This document shows, in pieces, positions 9,268-18,043 of a stretch of DNA of 64,000 nucleotides (position 1 is the first letter of the stretch; each line of letters opens with the position of its first letter). The notes beneath the pieces are model-generated. The model had not been told where the DNA came from. It ran no database searches and saw only the letters and a list, made by a program, of their open reading frames with translations. Position numbers and translations under genes: made by a program. Source of the DNA: CAYRGQ01 sp964423925 (GTDB lineage Bacteria; Bacteroidota; Bacteroidia; Sphingobacteriales; Sphingobacteriaceae); NCBI GenBank assembly GCA_964423925.1, contig CAYRGQ010000010.1, forward strand, positions 1 through 64,000, given 5' to 3'.

Positions 9268-10230
9268 CTAATAGTCCGCAATGGGCTCCACGTTATAGTA
9301 GGCCTCAATTTCTTCCGGTGAAGGTGTCACGGCTGGTCTCACCAACCGTATACCGACGAATGGCGCTTCCGGAAACCACCAGTTGCTCTTGGGCACTTGG
9401 GGATCCAGTTGTTTCCACGAGGGATCAGAGGCACCACGAGCGGCAGAACGGAGCGCGGCCGCATCGTCTTCAAACGAACCGCCGCGCACCACGTGGGGGT
9501 ATAGCTTGGTCGGTACTTCTACAGGGTTCTTCGCGCCAGTTTTGGCGTAATGTGTATACGTATCGACGGCATATTGGTCAAACGTCCATTCGGACACGTT
9601 ACCGTGCATATCATACAAGCCCCAGGCATTAGGCTTCTTCTGCCCCACCGGATGCGTGCGATCAGCACTATTAGCTCGGTACCAGGCATAAGCGTCCAGC
9701 TCGGACGCGTCGTCACCAAAGCTGTATTCCGTCGAGGTACCCGCACGACAAGCGTATTCCCATTCCGCTTCGGTAGGAAGACGATAGAACACACCAGTTT
9801 TTGCATAAAGCCAACGACAAAACTGGATGGCGTTAAACTGTGTCATGGACAGTGCAGGATGGTTTTCCTTACCCATTCCGTAGGTCATATCCAGATAGGG
9901 CTTGGTCGGCCGCGTAATGGCGTCCACCTCGGCAGGGATATCCCCCTCCGTCGCATGCTGCTCGTGCGTCTTATACAAGAATAGCTCAAACAAATCCCAC
10001 GTCACCTCGTGGGTACCCATCCAAAAGGCATCCAGCGATACTTCATGTACCGGACGCTCGTCGGCGTTGCCCGATTCGCTTCCGCGTTGATATGTGCCTG
10101 CTGGAATGGCTACCATGTCAAATTTCACGTCTGTACCCGGCACTTTTTGGGTATATCCTTCAAATGATGTTTGCGCAACGCTTCCCCCCGCGAACAGCAG
10201 GGATATTAACAACAACGGTCTTATTGACAT
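9268..10230 (-). CDS. SUMF1/formylglycine-generating-enzyme-fold protein lacking catalytic Cys
   Basis: A 320-aa exported protein (signal peptide MSIRPLLLISLLFAGGSVAQ) of the SUMF1/FGE-sulfatase fold: MVAIPAGTYQRGSESG, HEVSLDAFWMGTHEVT, RLPTEAEWEYACRAG, GLYDMHGNVSEW and VVRGGSF occur in the expected order. True formylglycine-generating enzymes have two Cys shortly after the RGGS motif; here that segment has Asp/Ala instead, so it should not convert Cys to formylglycine. No sulfatase is present in the window. It is the first gene of the eight-gene block. Possible roles are ligand binding or an accessory function; not known. Confidence 0.87.
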   Translation of the reverse strand: MSIRPLLLISLLFAGGSVAQTSFEGYTQKVPGTDVKFDMVAIPAGTYQRGSESGNADERPVHEVSLDAFWMGTHEVTWDLFELFLYKTHEQHATEGDIPAEVDAITRPTKPYLDMTYGMGKENHPALSMTQFNAIQFCRWLYAKTGVFYRLPTEAEWEYACRAGTSTEYSFGDDASELDAYAWYRANSADRTHPVGQKKPNAWGLYDMHGNVSEWTFDQYAVDTYTHYAKTGAKNPVEVPTKLYPHVVRGGSFEDDAAALRSAARGASDPSWKQLDPQVPKSNWWFPEAPFVGIRLVRPAVTPSPEEIEAYYNVEPIADY

Positions 10231-10271
10231 TGAATGCGGTTCTAATCTGTTTTTAGTGGCGTTGAAATTAG

Positions 10272-10293
10272 TTTGTTTTATTGTTAAAACAAA
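10272..10293. promoter_or_regulatory. 22-bp dyad upstream of the oxidoreductase block (putative operator)
   Basis: TTTGTTTTA and TAAAACAAA form perfect 9-bp arms around TTGT, centred about 52 nt before the ATG of the first gene of the block (10230, minus strand). The arms and location suit a repressor or activator site. No regulator gene lies inside the block. Confidence 0.4.
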
Positions 10294-10563
10294 ATATCGT
10301 CATACACAAACGAAATTCAAATCATGTCGCTGACGCCGTTAACCACGCTAAATTCGGCTAAATACAGCCCGAATCCTACTAAATTCGAGGACAAATGAGG
10401 CTTTTACAGTTTGTAAAAAAAAACTTACGAAGGAAAAATCAGGATCGTTTGCCACGCTTTACGACGTAAAACCCACGCTCCGCATAATGGCTGGCGCGGC
10501 GAAAACCGGAGGGAAATGCAAACGCACTCGGTGCTACGTAACGCACAGTTCCGCCAATTTCCC
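10294..10563. other. Divergent intergenic region
   Basis: About 350 nt separate the oxidoreductase block (minus) from hrpB (plus). Apart from the dyad at 10272-10293 and the -7-like element at 10564, I see no gene; the reading frames are short and unrecognisable. Confidence 0.4.
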
Positions 10564-10571
10564 TACTTTAG
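10564..10571 (+). promoter_or_regulatory. Possible -7 element of hrpB
   Basis: TACTTTAG matches the Bacteroidota -7 consensus TAnnTTTG at 7 of 8 positions and ends 7 nt before the chosen ATG at 10579, implying almost no 5' leader. Confidence 0.4.
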
Positions 10572-10578
10572 CCCCCCT

Positions 10579-13077
10579 ATGGCGTTTCCTCCTGATTTAA
10601 GCACAAGCGAACTTCCCATACAAGAAATTGCTCCGGCGATTAGGAAGCACTTCTTGACGGAGAACACCTTGATCCTCTCGGCGCCCCCTGGGGCGGGCAA
10701 AAGCACCCTACTGCCCCTGTTGTTGCTCAACGAGCCGTGGCTGGCCGGCAAGAAAATCATCATGTTAGAACCCCGACGACTGGCGGCGAGCAGCATTGCA
10801 CACCATATGGCTTCGTTGTTAGGCGAAAAAACGGGTGAAACCGTCGGCTACCGCATCCGGTTTGAAACACAGGTTTCGCAGAAAACGCGAATCGAGGTTG
10901 TGACGGAGGGAATCCTGACGCGGATCCTCCATGCGGACAATGCCCTCGAAGACGTCGGGCTCGTTATTTTCGACGAATTCCACGAACGACGCGTCCACAC
11001 AGAACTGTCCCTCTTGCTCTGCCGCGAAACCCAGGAAGTCCTTCGCCCCGATCTGCGCCTGCTGGTCATGTCAGCCACTATGGACGGTGCGAGGCTGGCG
11101 GGCCTACTGCACACCTCCGCCCTAGAAAGCAAAGGGCGGGTTTTCCCAGTAGACCTCATCTACGCGCAGGCAGACGCCAACCCCTACGACCTCGCCGGAG
11201 AATGCGCACGTACGATTCTACAGGCCGCCAGGGCACAAGACGGCGACATACTGGGGTTTCTTCCAGGCGAAGCGGAAATCCGGAAATGCGCAGCGTTGCT
11301 GGAGCATTCCACCATGTTTGTCGTGCATCCGCTATATGGCCGGCTATCTCATCGCGAACAACGTGAGGCCATCAGCCCGGATCCCGCGGGACGCCGAAAG
11401 GTGGTCTTAGCCACGGCCATCGCCGAAACGAGCCTCACGATCGGCGGTATCAAGATCGTGGTGGATACAGGCTATACCCGAACGCATGTATTCGACCCGG
11501 CATCGGGCCTATCACGCCTCAAAACTGTACGCGTGAGCGTCGACATGGCAGACCAGCGCGCTGGACGGGCCGGGCGCCTCTCGGCCGGCACCTGTTATCG
11601 GATGTGGACCTCGGCCACGCAACATCAGCTGGCACCATACCGCACGCCGGAGATCATCGAAGCAGACCTTGCGCCGACTATCCTCGACCTTGCACAATGG
11701 GGCGTAGACGATATCGCAGCGCTGCCCTGGCTGACGCCCCCACCCGCTGGACGCATAGCCCAAGCCGTCGAAACACTGGAATCGATCGGTGCCATGCGAG
11801 AGCACAAAATCACCGAGCACGGCAAATTAATCAATAGATTGCCATGCCACCCACGGATCGCACATATGCTCGTCAGCAGCCAATCGATGCCCACGTGGGC
11901 CAGCCTAGCGACGGATATTGCAGCGTTGCTCGACGAACGTGACCCCTTGGACCAAGTGGGAAGCGCAGACATCGACCTACGGATTGATGCACTGCGCAAA
12001 CATCGTAGCCAACGCCCCGCCGGAAAGCGCTTCGACAACATCGAACGCATAGCCCGCTCGTATCGCAAGCTGATCGGAGCCAAGGAAGACAATCACCATA
12101 CGGTAGGAAAACTATCAGGGCGGTTGCTGGCCTACGCCTACCCGGCCCAAATCGCGCAACTACAGCCGGGACGCAACGGACTGTTCAAACTCTCCAACGG
12201 CCGCACGGCCCAGCTGGAGCCGTCAGACCCCCTTGCCTCCGAACCGTGGATAACGGCAGCGCTCTTGGACGCCCGCGGCGGTGCCGGCCGAATATTCTTA
12301 GGCGCGGCGATGGACGAAGCAGATCTCGCCGATTTTGCGATTAAGGAATCCGTAATCAACTGGGATTCGCAACGACGCGAGATACACGCTGCCACGGTTA
12401 CGCGCGTAGGCTGCCTTAGGCTAGAGCAACGCGCGCTGGCTAATCCCGACCCCGAAAAAATGCTCCAAGCGTGGTATCAAGGCTTACGCGAAGACGGACG
12501 GCGCCTCTTAAACTTCGACGTTCAGGCAGTCCAACTCCAGAACCGGATACTGAGTATTCGGACATGGCATCCGGATACCGGATGGCCGGACGTCTCTACG
12601 CCCGCGCTTCTCGAGCACCCGGAGGCTTGGTTTGCTCCCTACCTCGGAACGGTAAAGAAAACCGACCAACTCAAGCAACTCAACATCAACGAGATCATTT
12701 ACCACGCCCTCTCTTATGAGCAACAGCAGGTGTTGGAAAACCTTGCCCCCAGCCACCTAGCCGTACCGAGCGGGTCACGTATCCGCATCCAATACGCGGC
12801 GGATGGGACACCACCCGTGCTGGCCGTACGTTTGCAAGAACTGTTTGGTCTGCGGCAAACGCCTCGGGTAGATGGAGGAAAGACAGCGCTCGTCATCCAC
12901 CTGCTCTCTCCGGGATATAAGCCCGTGCAAGTCACTACGGATTTAGAGAGCTTTTGGGGATCCACGTACTTCGAAGTACGTAAGGAGCTGAAGCGTCGCT
13001 ATCCCAAACACTCATGGCCGGACGACCCGCTGGAGGCCCCCGCCCTACGCGGGGTTCCGCGCCGGCGTCCGGAATGA
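10579..13077 (+). CDS. hrpB: ATP-dependent helicase HrpB
   Basis: A DEAH-box RNA helicase of the HrpB family, 832 aa from the ATG at 10579. Helicase motifs occur in order: Walker A APPGAGKST (~35-43), EPRRLAA, DEFHERR (motif II), MSAT (motif III), TAIAETSLTIGGI, and QRAGRAGR (motif VI). The C-terminal HrpB-specific domain follows and ends PALRGVPRRRPE. An in-frame ATG at 10516 would add 21 residues, but the family normally begins close to LPIQE, and the promoter-like element lies between the two, so the later start is preferred. Cellular role of HrpB is poorly defined. It stands alone, divergent from the oxidoreductase block and 16 nt from the convergent AraC-type gene. Confidence 0.93.
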   Translation: MAFPPDLSTSELPIQEIAPAIRKHFLTENTLILSAPPGAGKSTLLPLLLLNEPWLAGKKIIMLEPRRLAASSIAHHMASLLGEKTGETVGYRIRFETQVSQKTRIEVVTEGILTRILHADNALEDVGLVIFDEFHERRVHTELSLLLCRETQEVLRPDLRLLVMSATMDGARLAGLLHTSALESKGRVFPVDLIYAQADANPYDLAGECARTILQAARAQDGDILGFLPGEAEIRKCAALLEHSTMFVVHPLYGRLSHREQREAISPDPAGRRKVVLATAIAETSLTIGGIKIVVDTGYTRTHVFDPASGLSRLKTVRVSVDMADQRAGRAGRLSAGTCYRMWTSATQHQLAPYRTPEIIEADLAPTILDLAQWGVDDIAALPWLTPPPAGRIAQAVETLESIGAMREHKITEHGKLINRLPCHPRIAHMLVSSQSMPTWASLATDIAALLDERDPLDQVGSADIDLRIDALRKHRSQRPAGKRFDNIERIARSYRKLIGAKEDNHHTVGKLSGRLLAYAYPAQIAQLQPGRNGLFKLSNGRTAQLEPSDPLASEPWITAALLDARGGAGRIFLGAAMDEADLADFAIKESVINWDSQRREIHAATVTRVGCLRLEQRALANPDPEKMLQAWYQGLREDGRRLLNFDVQAVQLQNRILSIRTWHPDTGWPDVSTPALLEHPEAWFAPYLGTVKKTDQLKQLNINEIIYHALSYEQQQVLENLAPSHLAVPSGSRIRIQYAADGTPPVLAVRLQELFGLRQTPRVDGGKTALVIHLLSPGYKPVQVTTDLESFWGSTYFEVRKELKRRYPKHSWPDDPLEAPALRGVPRRRPE

Positions 13078-13093
13078 TTTTCGGACTAAAACA

Positions 13094-14026
13094 CTATTCT
13101 CGGTCCAAAAATTTCGTTGGCGCACTCCCAAAGTACTTGCGGAAAGACGCAGAAAAATGCGATACATGCTTATAGCCGAGGCACTGGGCAGTTTCAGCGA
13201 CCGATTTGCGCTCCTCAACGAGCATTTCCTTGGCTTTCGCCATGCGACAGGCATTTAAATAGGCAAACACCGTGCAGCCGAACACCTGCTTAAAGTGCTT
13301 CTTCAACGTTGCATCGTTCGTCCCGACTTCATGGGCTAAGCCCAACAACGTGTAGGGTTTGCCCGGATCATTACGGAGAATGTCCCGTACCTTATAGACG
13401 CGCTGCAATTCATGTTCTCGCAAACCCGTCTCGTCTTTAGGCTTGGTGCCATAAAGCATCGCGCATAACTGTAGCACGAGCAGTTCGGCAATTTTCACAT
13501 CGCGGTAGACGGACTTGAGATGTTCGGGCAAGGAGGTGCTCCATATTTGGTCGACTAGCGCGTGTTGCTCATCTGTAGTCACCAGCGGTGAGGTCGCTCC
13601 CAGCAACTGTGATACGCATTTGTCGTTGGCGCAGGGTAGGCGGTCCAGGTTCGGACAATTTTCCGGACAATGCCGCAGTAAATAGGCGTCGCTAAATTGG
13701 AATACCATCGCCACCAAACGGCCTGCGTTCTCCGGCGTGACGAGAAAATCCGTGCCCGCGGACATCCGGAAAAGGGCGTTCTGCCCCGACTTCAGGATCA
13801 ACAGCCGTTCGACAGGACTCGACACGGCGCACTCCCCCTGTAGCACGTATACAGAAAAAACGGTCCGATCCTGATCGCGCGGGTGCGGAATCCGTATCGG
13901 ATCCTGGCCCGATGCTTCGATCCGTTGGAATGAGGTCTCACGATTGTGCACGATTTCGACAACTGGGCAATCCGAACGTGTACTTACAACACCAGAATCA
14001 CTGTCAAAGCCCATATTAACCATCAT
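13094..14026 (-). CDS. AraC family transcriptional regulator (PchR-like)
   Basis: A 310-aa regulator with a C-terminal AraC double helix-turn-helix (~205-305: DATLKKHFKQVFG, then SVAETAQCLGYKHVSHFSASF and FRKYFGSAP). The N-terminal ~200 residues form a ligand-sensing region with a Cys-containing CPENCPNLDRLPC stretch. GGCGGAG lies 5 nt before the ATG at 14026, which decides the start. AraC proteins of this size beside TonB receptors often control siderophore uptake, as PchR does in Pseudomonas. It is divergent from such a receptor here, with a 19-bp dyad between them, so autoregulated control of the iron locus is a reasonable inference. Confidence 0.88.
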   Translation of the reverse strand: MMVNMGFDSDSGVVSTRSDCPVVEIVHNRETSFQRIEASGQDPIRIPHPRDQDRTVFSVYVLQGECAVSSPVERLLILKSGQNALFRMSAGTDFLVTPENAGRLVAMVFQFSDAYLLRHCPENCPNLDRLPCANDKCVSQLLGATSPLVTTDEQHALVDQIWSTSLPEHLKSVYRDVKIAELLVLQLCAMLYGTKPKDETGLREHELQRVYKVRDILRNDPGKPYTLLGLAHEVGTNDATLKKHFKQVFGCTVFAYLNACRMAKAKEMLVEERKSVAETAQCLGYKHVSHFSASFRKYFGSAPTKFLDRE

Positions 14027-14111
14027 TTTCTCCGCCTTTCATAACTTCTATTCCGTTTTTTGAAACCACGTCTTCTTCCAGAACGATAGATTTGCAGCCA
14101 AATATAAACAT

Positions 14112-14130
14112 ATTTAGACTAGTTCTAAAT
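14112..14130. promoter_or_regulatory. Putative iron-responsive operator (Fur/DtxR-type dyad)
   Basis: ATTTAGA and TCTAAAT, 7-bp arms around CTAGT, form a 19-bp dyad in the gap between the AraC gene and the TonB receptor gene. Length and layout match metal-regulator boxes of the Fur and DtxR families. Which protein binds is not decided by sequence. Confidence 0.55.
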
Positions 14131-14192
14131 AAAAGTAGGTAAACGAATATGTGGCCGACTCGGAGCGGCTCGAAAATAGCGAAAGCAGCGAC

Positions 14193-16604
14193 ATGAAACA
14201 CCTAATATTTAGCGTAGTCCTAAGTCTTTGTTGTACAACCGTCATAGCCCAAAGTGCCCGTATCTCGGGGCGGATACATACCACCGAGGGGATAGCATTG
14301 AGCCATGTCACCGTCCGGGTGGACGGAACATCGCTGACCGCCATATCGGGCAAGGATGGGACGTATGAACTACATGGCGTACCTTTCGGAACCCAACGGC
14401 TGGTGATTACTTCGCTGGAGGTGGAGACGGCAGAACGGGAACTAATGGTCAACCAATCCCGGCATATACTCAACATCGAACTGGCGCTGAAAGACGAAAC
14501 GGAAATAGACGAAGTACTCGTCGTTGGAGAAACCGAAAAACGCAAGCTGGAGACAAGCGGCTTTGCCGTGTCCGTCATCGAAACCCAACATGCTGCCCTG
14601 CGCAACCTGACTACCAACGAACTACTGGACCGCAGTGCTGGCGTGCGCATCCGGCAGGACGGCGGCTTGGGATCCCACATCCATTACAATATCAATGGGT
14701 TATCGGGCAATGCAGTAAAAATCTTCATCGATGGCGTACCCTCGTCAAACTACGGCTCGGCCTTTTCCCTGAACAGCATCCCTCCTGCCCTGATCGAGCG
14801 CATTGAAATATTTAAGGGCGTGGTACCCGGATATTTATCCGAAGACGCGTTGGGGGGCGCCATTAATGTGGTGCTAAAGAGGCAGCAATCAAGGCGGGCA
14901 CTGACGACCTCCTATTCCATTGGGTCTTTCAATACCCATCAATGGAACACGACGGGCAGTTTCCGCCAATCCAATGGCTTCGGCGTGGAAGCCTCCGGAT
15001 TTTACAATTATAGCGACAACGACTATGAAGTGTGGGGCGAAAGTATTTCCTTCAAAGACTACACCGGAACGACTACAATAAACCAGCGGGCAAGGCGATT
15101 CCACGATGCCTACCGTTCGTACGGCGGCCGCATTAACCTGGGATACAAGGACGTGAAGTGGGCAGACCGTTTCTTGATCGGAGGCGTCCTATCCCGCAAT
15201 TACAAGGAAGTGCAGCACGGTCGTACGATGAACAAGCCCTACGGCGACCGCCACACACGGGGCAACACCAACGTAGCTACGCTGGTATACGAAAAACAAG
15301 ATCTGCTGCTTGACGGTCTTTCGCTGAAAGTGGACGCCAGCTATTCATATTTGGAACGACAGCTCATCGACACCGTTGGCTGGATGTACGACTGGCGCGG
15401 CACGCCACTTGCCTATCCGGACGGCACCTATGTGCCCTACACCTCCGGCGCAGAATCGGGCAATGCCAAGACGACCGCAATCAATAGCGACCAAACTTTA
15501 GTCACGCGCATTAACTTGGGATACGACATTAACCGCACCAACCGCGTCTTCGCCAACTTCCTCTACAATAACTTTGACCGGGGCACCGAAGACGCGATGC
15601 AGCCACAGGGCTTGCAGCTACTGGAGAACACGCGCGACCTCCAAAAGCGCATTACCTCGATTACCTATGAAAACCTCGTCTTTGACGAGAAGCTGCGCAC
15701 AAACGTATTTTACAAGTACTATCAGCAAAAAACCACATCCAACGAGCCATACCAGATATCGGCCAACCCACCCAACTATGGCTTGAACCAAATCGTAAAC
15801 GACCGGAGCCACAGCGGATACGGTGTGGCACTTTCTTACGCCCTCCGTCCCACATTGTATCTGTTAGGTTCCGGCGAAAAGGCCATTCGACTTCCGAATG
15901 CCAATGAAATATTCGGCAATGTGGCGGACAACCTCCTCCCACCTGTCGGCGAGTTAAAGCCTGAAATCAGCTATAATGCAAACCTTGGCGTGAATGTAGG
16001 CCCTTACGTGATGGACAAACATTTCGTCAAAGTAAATGCGTCATTATTTTACCGAAACACGCAAGGCATGATTCGCGAGGGCTTGCAATCCGGCAACAAC
16101 GACAACACGCGGTTTGAAAACCTCGAGGATGTCGAAACCAAGGGCATCGATGCGGACCTGATGTACAGCTACGCCGAAAAATTCGACGTGAACATCACCG
16201 TATCGAAAATCAGTTCGCTGTTCAATACCGAATTTGACCAAAACGGGGCGCCGTACCTCTTCTACCGCACGCAGATCCGCAACGAACCGTCCTTTAAGTT
16301 CAACGTGAATGTCGCCTACAATATGGACAATGTATTCCGGACAGGCGCGCGTGCGTCCATCTACTACAACGTGAACTATGTCGAAGGCTTCTTGAGAAAC
16401 TGGGCGAATATTGGCGGCAATAACCTGGATCGTATTCCGACCCAATACGCCAACGATCTGGGCGCCACGTACACCTTTCCCGCGCGGAACATAACGCTCA
16501 GCTTGGACGCAAAGAATCTATTCAACCAGCAGATCTTTGACAACTTCGGGTTGCAGAAACCCGGGCGGGCCTTCTACGCCAAAATAACTTACGCACTTTA
16601 TTAA
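14193..16604 (+). CDS. TonB-dependent receptor (likely ferric siderophore)
   Basis: An outer-membrane receptor of 803 aa from the ATG at 14193. The signal peptide is MKHLIFSVVLSLCCTTVIAQ; an earlier in-frame start at 14151 would put 14 charged residues before it and is rejected. A carboxypeptidase-regulatory-like domain follows (~22-100), then a plug (LVVGETEKRKLETSGFAV, LLDRSAGVRIRQDGG, NINGLSG, RIEIFKGVVPGYLSEDALGGAINVV) and a 22-strand-type barrel ending FYAKITYALY. The plug shape is that of siderophore receptors, without an adjacent SusD. The AraC regulator and the dyad upstream support iron uptake. The cargo is unknown. Confidence 0.92.
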   Translation: MKHLIFSVVLSLCCTTVIAQSARISGRIHTTEGIALSHVTVRVDGTSLTAISGKDGTYELHGVPFGTQRLVITSLEVETAERELMVNQSRHILNIELALKDETEIDEVLVVGETEKRKLETSGFAVSVIETQHAALRNLTTNELLDRSAGVRIRQDGGLGSHIHYNINGLSGNAVKIFIDGVPSSNYGSAFSLNSIPPALIERIEIFKGVVPGYLSEDALGGAINVVLKRQQSRRALTTSYSIGSFNTHQWNTTGSFRQSNGFGVEASGFYNYSDNDYEVWGESISFKDYTGTTTINQRARRFHDAYRSYGGRINLGYKDVKWADRFLIGGVLSRNYKEVQHGRTMNKPYGDRHTRGNTNVATLVYEKQDLLLDGLSLKVDASYSYLERQLIDTVGWMYDWRGTPLAYPDGTYVPYTSGAESGNAKTTAINSDQTLVTRINLGYDINRTNRVFANFLYNNFDRGTEDAMQPQGLQLLENTRDLQKRITSITYENLVFDEKLRTNVFYKYYQQKTTSNEPYQISANPPNYGLNQIVNDRSHSGYGVALSYALRPTLYLLGSGEKAIRLPNANEIFGNVADNLLPPVGELKPEISYNANLGVNVGPYVMDKHFVKVNASLFYRNTQGMIREGLQSGNNDNTRFENLEDVETKGIDADLMYSYAEKFDVNITVSKISSLFNTEFDQNGAPYLFYRTQIRNEPSFKFNVNVAYNMDNVFRTGARASIYYNVNYVEGFLRNWANIGGNNLDRIPTQYANDLGATYTFPARNITLSLDAKNLFNQQIFDNFGLQKPGRAFYAKITYALY

Positions 16605-16633
16605 TTATTCATTCACTCATAAACACCATAAAC

Positions 16634-17950
16634 ATGCATACCCACACATCGAACAGAAAAGGCCTCAAAAGCCTAATGATGGCAGGAGCCTGCGCTATCG
16701 TCTTAGCGACAGGCTGCACGAAAGACGATAACAATGGGCCCGAACTGCCCGTCGAAACCCAGGATTTCCAACTTTCGTTTGCGAGTGGATCGGGTTCCAT
16801 ATCCGGCACGTACCTCCAAGGACTGCCCGATATCAGTACGGGGGATATTTCCTTTTCTGGAAAGGGCTACCTGATGAGTACGGCTCGGACGTCGCGCATT
16901 TTCGCTTCGGACGACGGGAAGACCATCTACAGCCTCACGTATACTGTTGGAGAAATCGATAAATTCACGTACAACGGTGGGGACAATTATACTAAAGTGG
17001 CCACCTTTGACGCTTCCGTACCGCTAGGCGCCACCGCCGTACGCCTCACGAAGCTAAACAATGACGTCGCATCGGTGCATTACATCCGGTCCACGGCAGA
17101 ATACGCGGGACCAAACGACACCGACTACCAGAAACACAAAATCACCGCTAGCATCGGTATCCTTGATTTGGAAGCCATGAACTTCGGCAGCAACTTCAAC
17201 AAAGCGATCGACATTGTGTTGCCTGGTACGCTTGCCGAAGAGGGCTACAACATCACCCGCATCGACGCGCCCGTCGTATCCGGACAAAAAATTTACTATG
17301 GCGCTGCCGTCAGTAAGTTTGACCCTGTCAACGGCGTCAACACCGCGACCGACAAAACGTTCACCTTAGTGCTCGACTATCCCAGCCTGACGAACGCAAC
17401 GGTCATCACCCGGGATGACATAGCCGGTGCTACCAACGGTTATCGCACGCCTACCCAACACACCAACGAGGCTGGCGAGATCCTACAAATGGTTTCCGCC
17501 AACGGGGAAACCTATATCGTTAAAATCGTGAACGGCCAATACACCTCGTTCAAATTCGGCCTGCACGAAAAGCTGGGTAGAGAGACCTCCAGCAATGGTT
17601 TCTTCTATGCAGGAAACGGTATTTGCTATATGCCGTATGAGAAAATCGGCGACGAAGAAGTGCAAATCGGGGTGAATCCGGAAGGCCAACCCACCTATTC
17701 GTCGGCGTGGGGTTTGGCACGTATCGATTTAAATAATGGTACGGCCATCGACTTAAACACCCCTGCAGGCCTGTGGCTGCAGCAGTACCAATCGTCCGTA
17801 GTACGCGACGGCAAGTTCTACATCGCCCTCTCGCCAGTGGGCACGCCTGGCAACATCTATATCTTTGACGTGAACTCCACGAGCAAAGACGGTGTGCGCG
17901 GTGCATCCATCACCTCCGGTGCTGACCAATACTATATCGGCATTTACTAA
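16634..17950 (+). CDS. Exported lipoprotein, DUF4374-like, of the iron locus
   Basis: A 438-aa lipoprotein: signal with lipobox ATGC (Cys ~34) followed by acidic, Asp-rich residues (TKDDNNG). The body is beta-rich with repeated propeller-like blocks (e.g. SRIFASDDGKTIYSLTY, GTPGNIYIFDVN). It resembles DUF4374 proteins, which often sit beside iron receptors in Bacteroidota; this family assignment is only moderately sure. It starts 29 nt after the receptor gene and is followed by a terminator, so receptor and lipoprotein form one operon. It may be a surface-exposed partner that helps capture the receptor's ligand. Confidence 0.65.
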   Translation: MHTHTSNRKGLKSLMMAGACAIVLATGCTKDDNNGPELPVETQDFQLSFASGSGSISGTYLQGLPDISTGDISFSGKGYLMSTARTSRIFASDDGKTIYSLTYTVGEIDKFTYNGGDNYTKVATFDASVPLGATAVRLTKLNNDVASVHYIRSTAEYAGPNDTDYQKHKITASIGILDLEAMNFGSNFNKAIDIVLPGTLAEEGYNITRIDAPVVSGQKIYYGAAVSKFDPVNGVNTATDKTFTLVLDYPSLTNATVITRDDIAGATNGYRTPTQHTNEAGEILQMVSANGETYIVKIVNGQYTSFKFGLHEKLGRETSSNGFFYAGNGICYMPYEKIGDEEVQIGVNPEGQPTYSSAWGLARIDLNNGTAIDLNTPAGLWLQQYQSSVVRDGKFYIALSPVGTPGNIYIFDVNSTSKDGVRGASITSGADQYYIGIY

Positions 17951-17984
17951 GCCGTAGGACAGGTACCCTCACAAGGCCTAAACG

Positions 17985-18025
17985 AACGAGGCCCGGGACT
18001 AAACGTCACGGGCCTCGTTGTTTCT
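17985..18025 (+). terminator. Rho-independent terminator of the iron locus
   Basis: An 11-bp perfect stem AACGAGGCCCG / CGGGCCTCGTT (17985-17995 and 18009-18019) followed by GTTTCT, 35 nt past the lipoprotein stop. It may also serve the convergent MgtC gene weakly. Confidence 0.75.
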
Positions 18026-18043
18026 GTAAGCTCGGCTATTCAT

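Noticed and set aside
9268..10230. Sulfatase-maturing formylglycine-generating enzyme
   Set aside because: The catalytic Cys pair is missing and no sulfatase gene is present in the window.
14151..14192. 14-residue extension of the siderophore-type receptor
   Set aside because: It would place many charged residues before the signal peptide; the ATG at 14193 gives a normal signal peptide.
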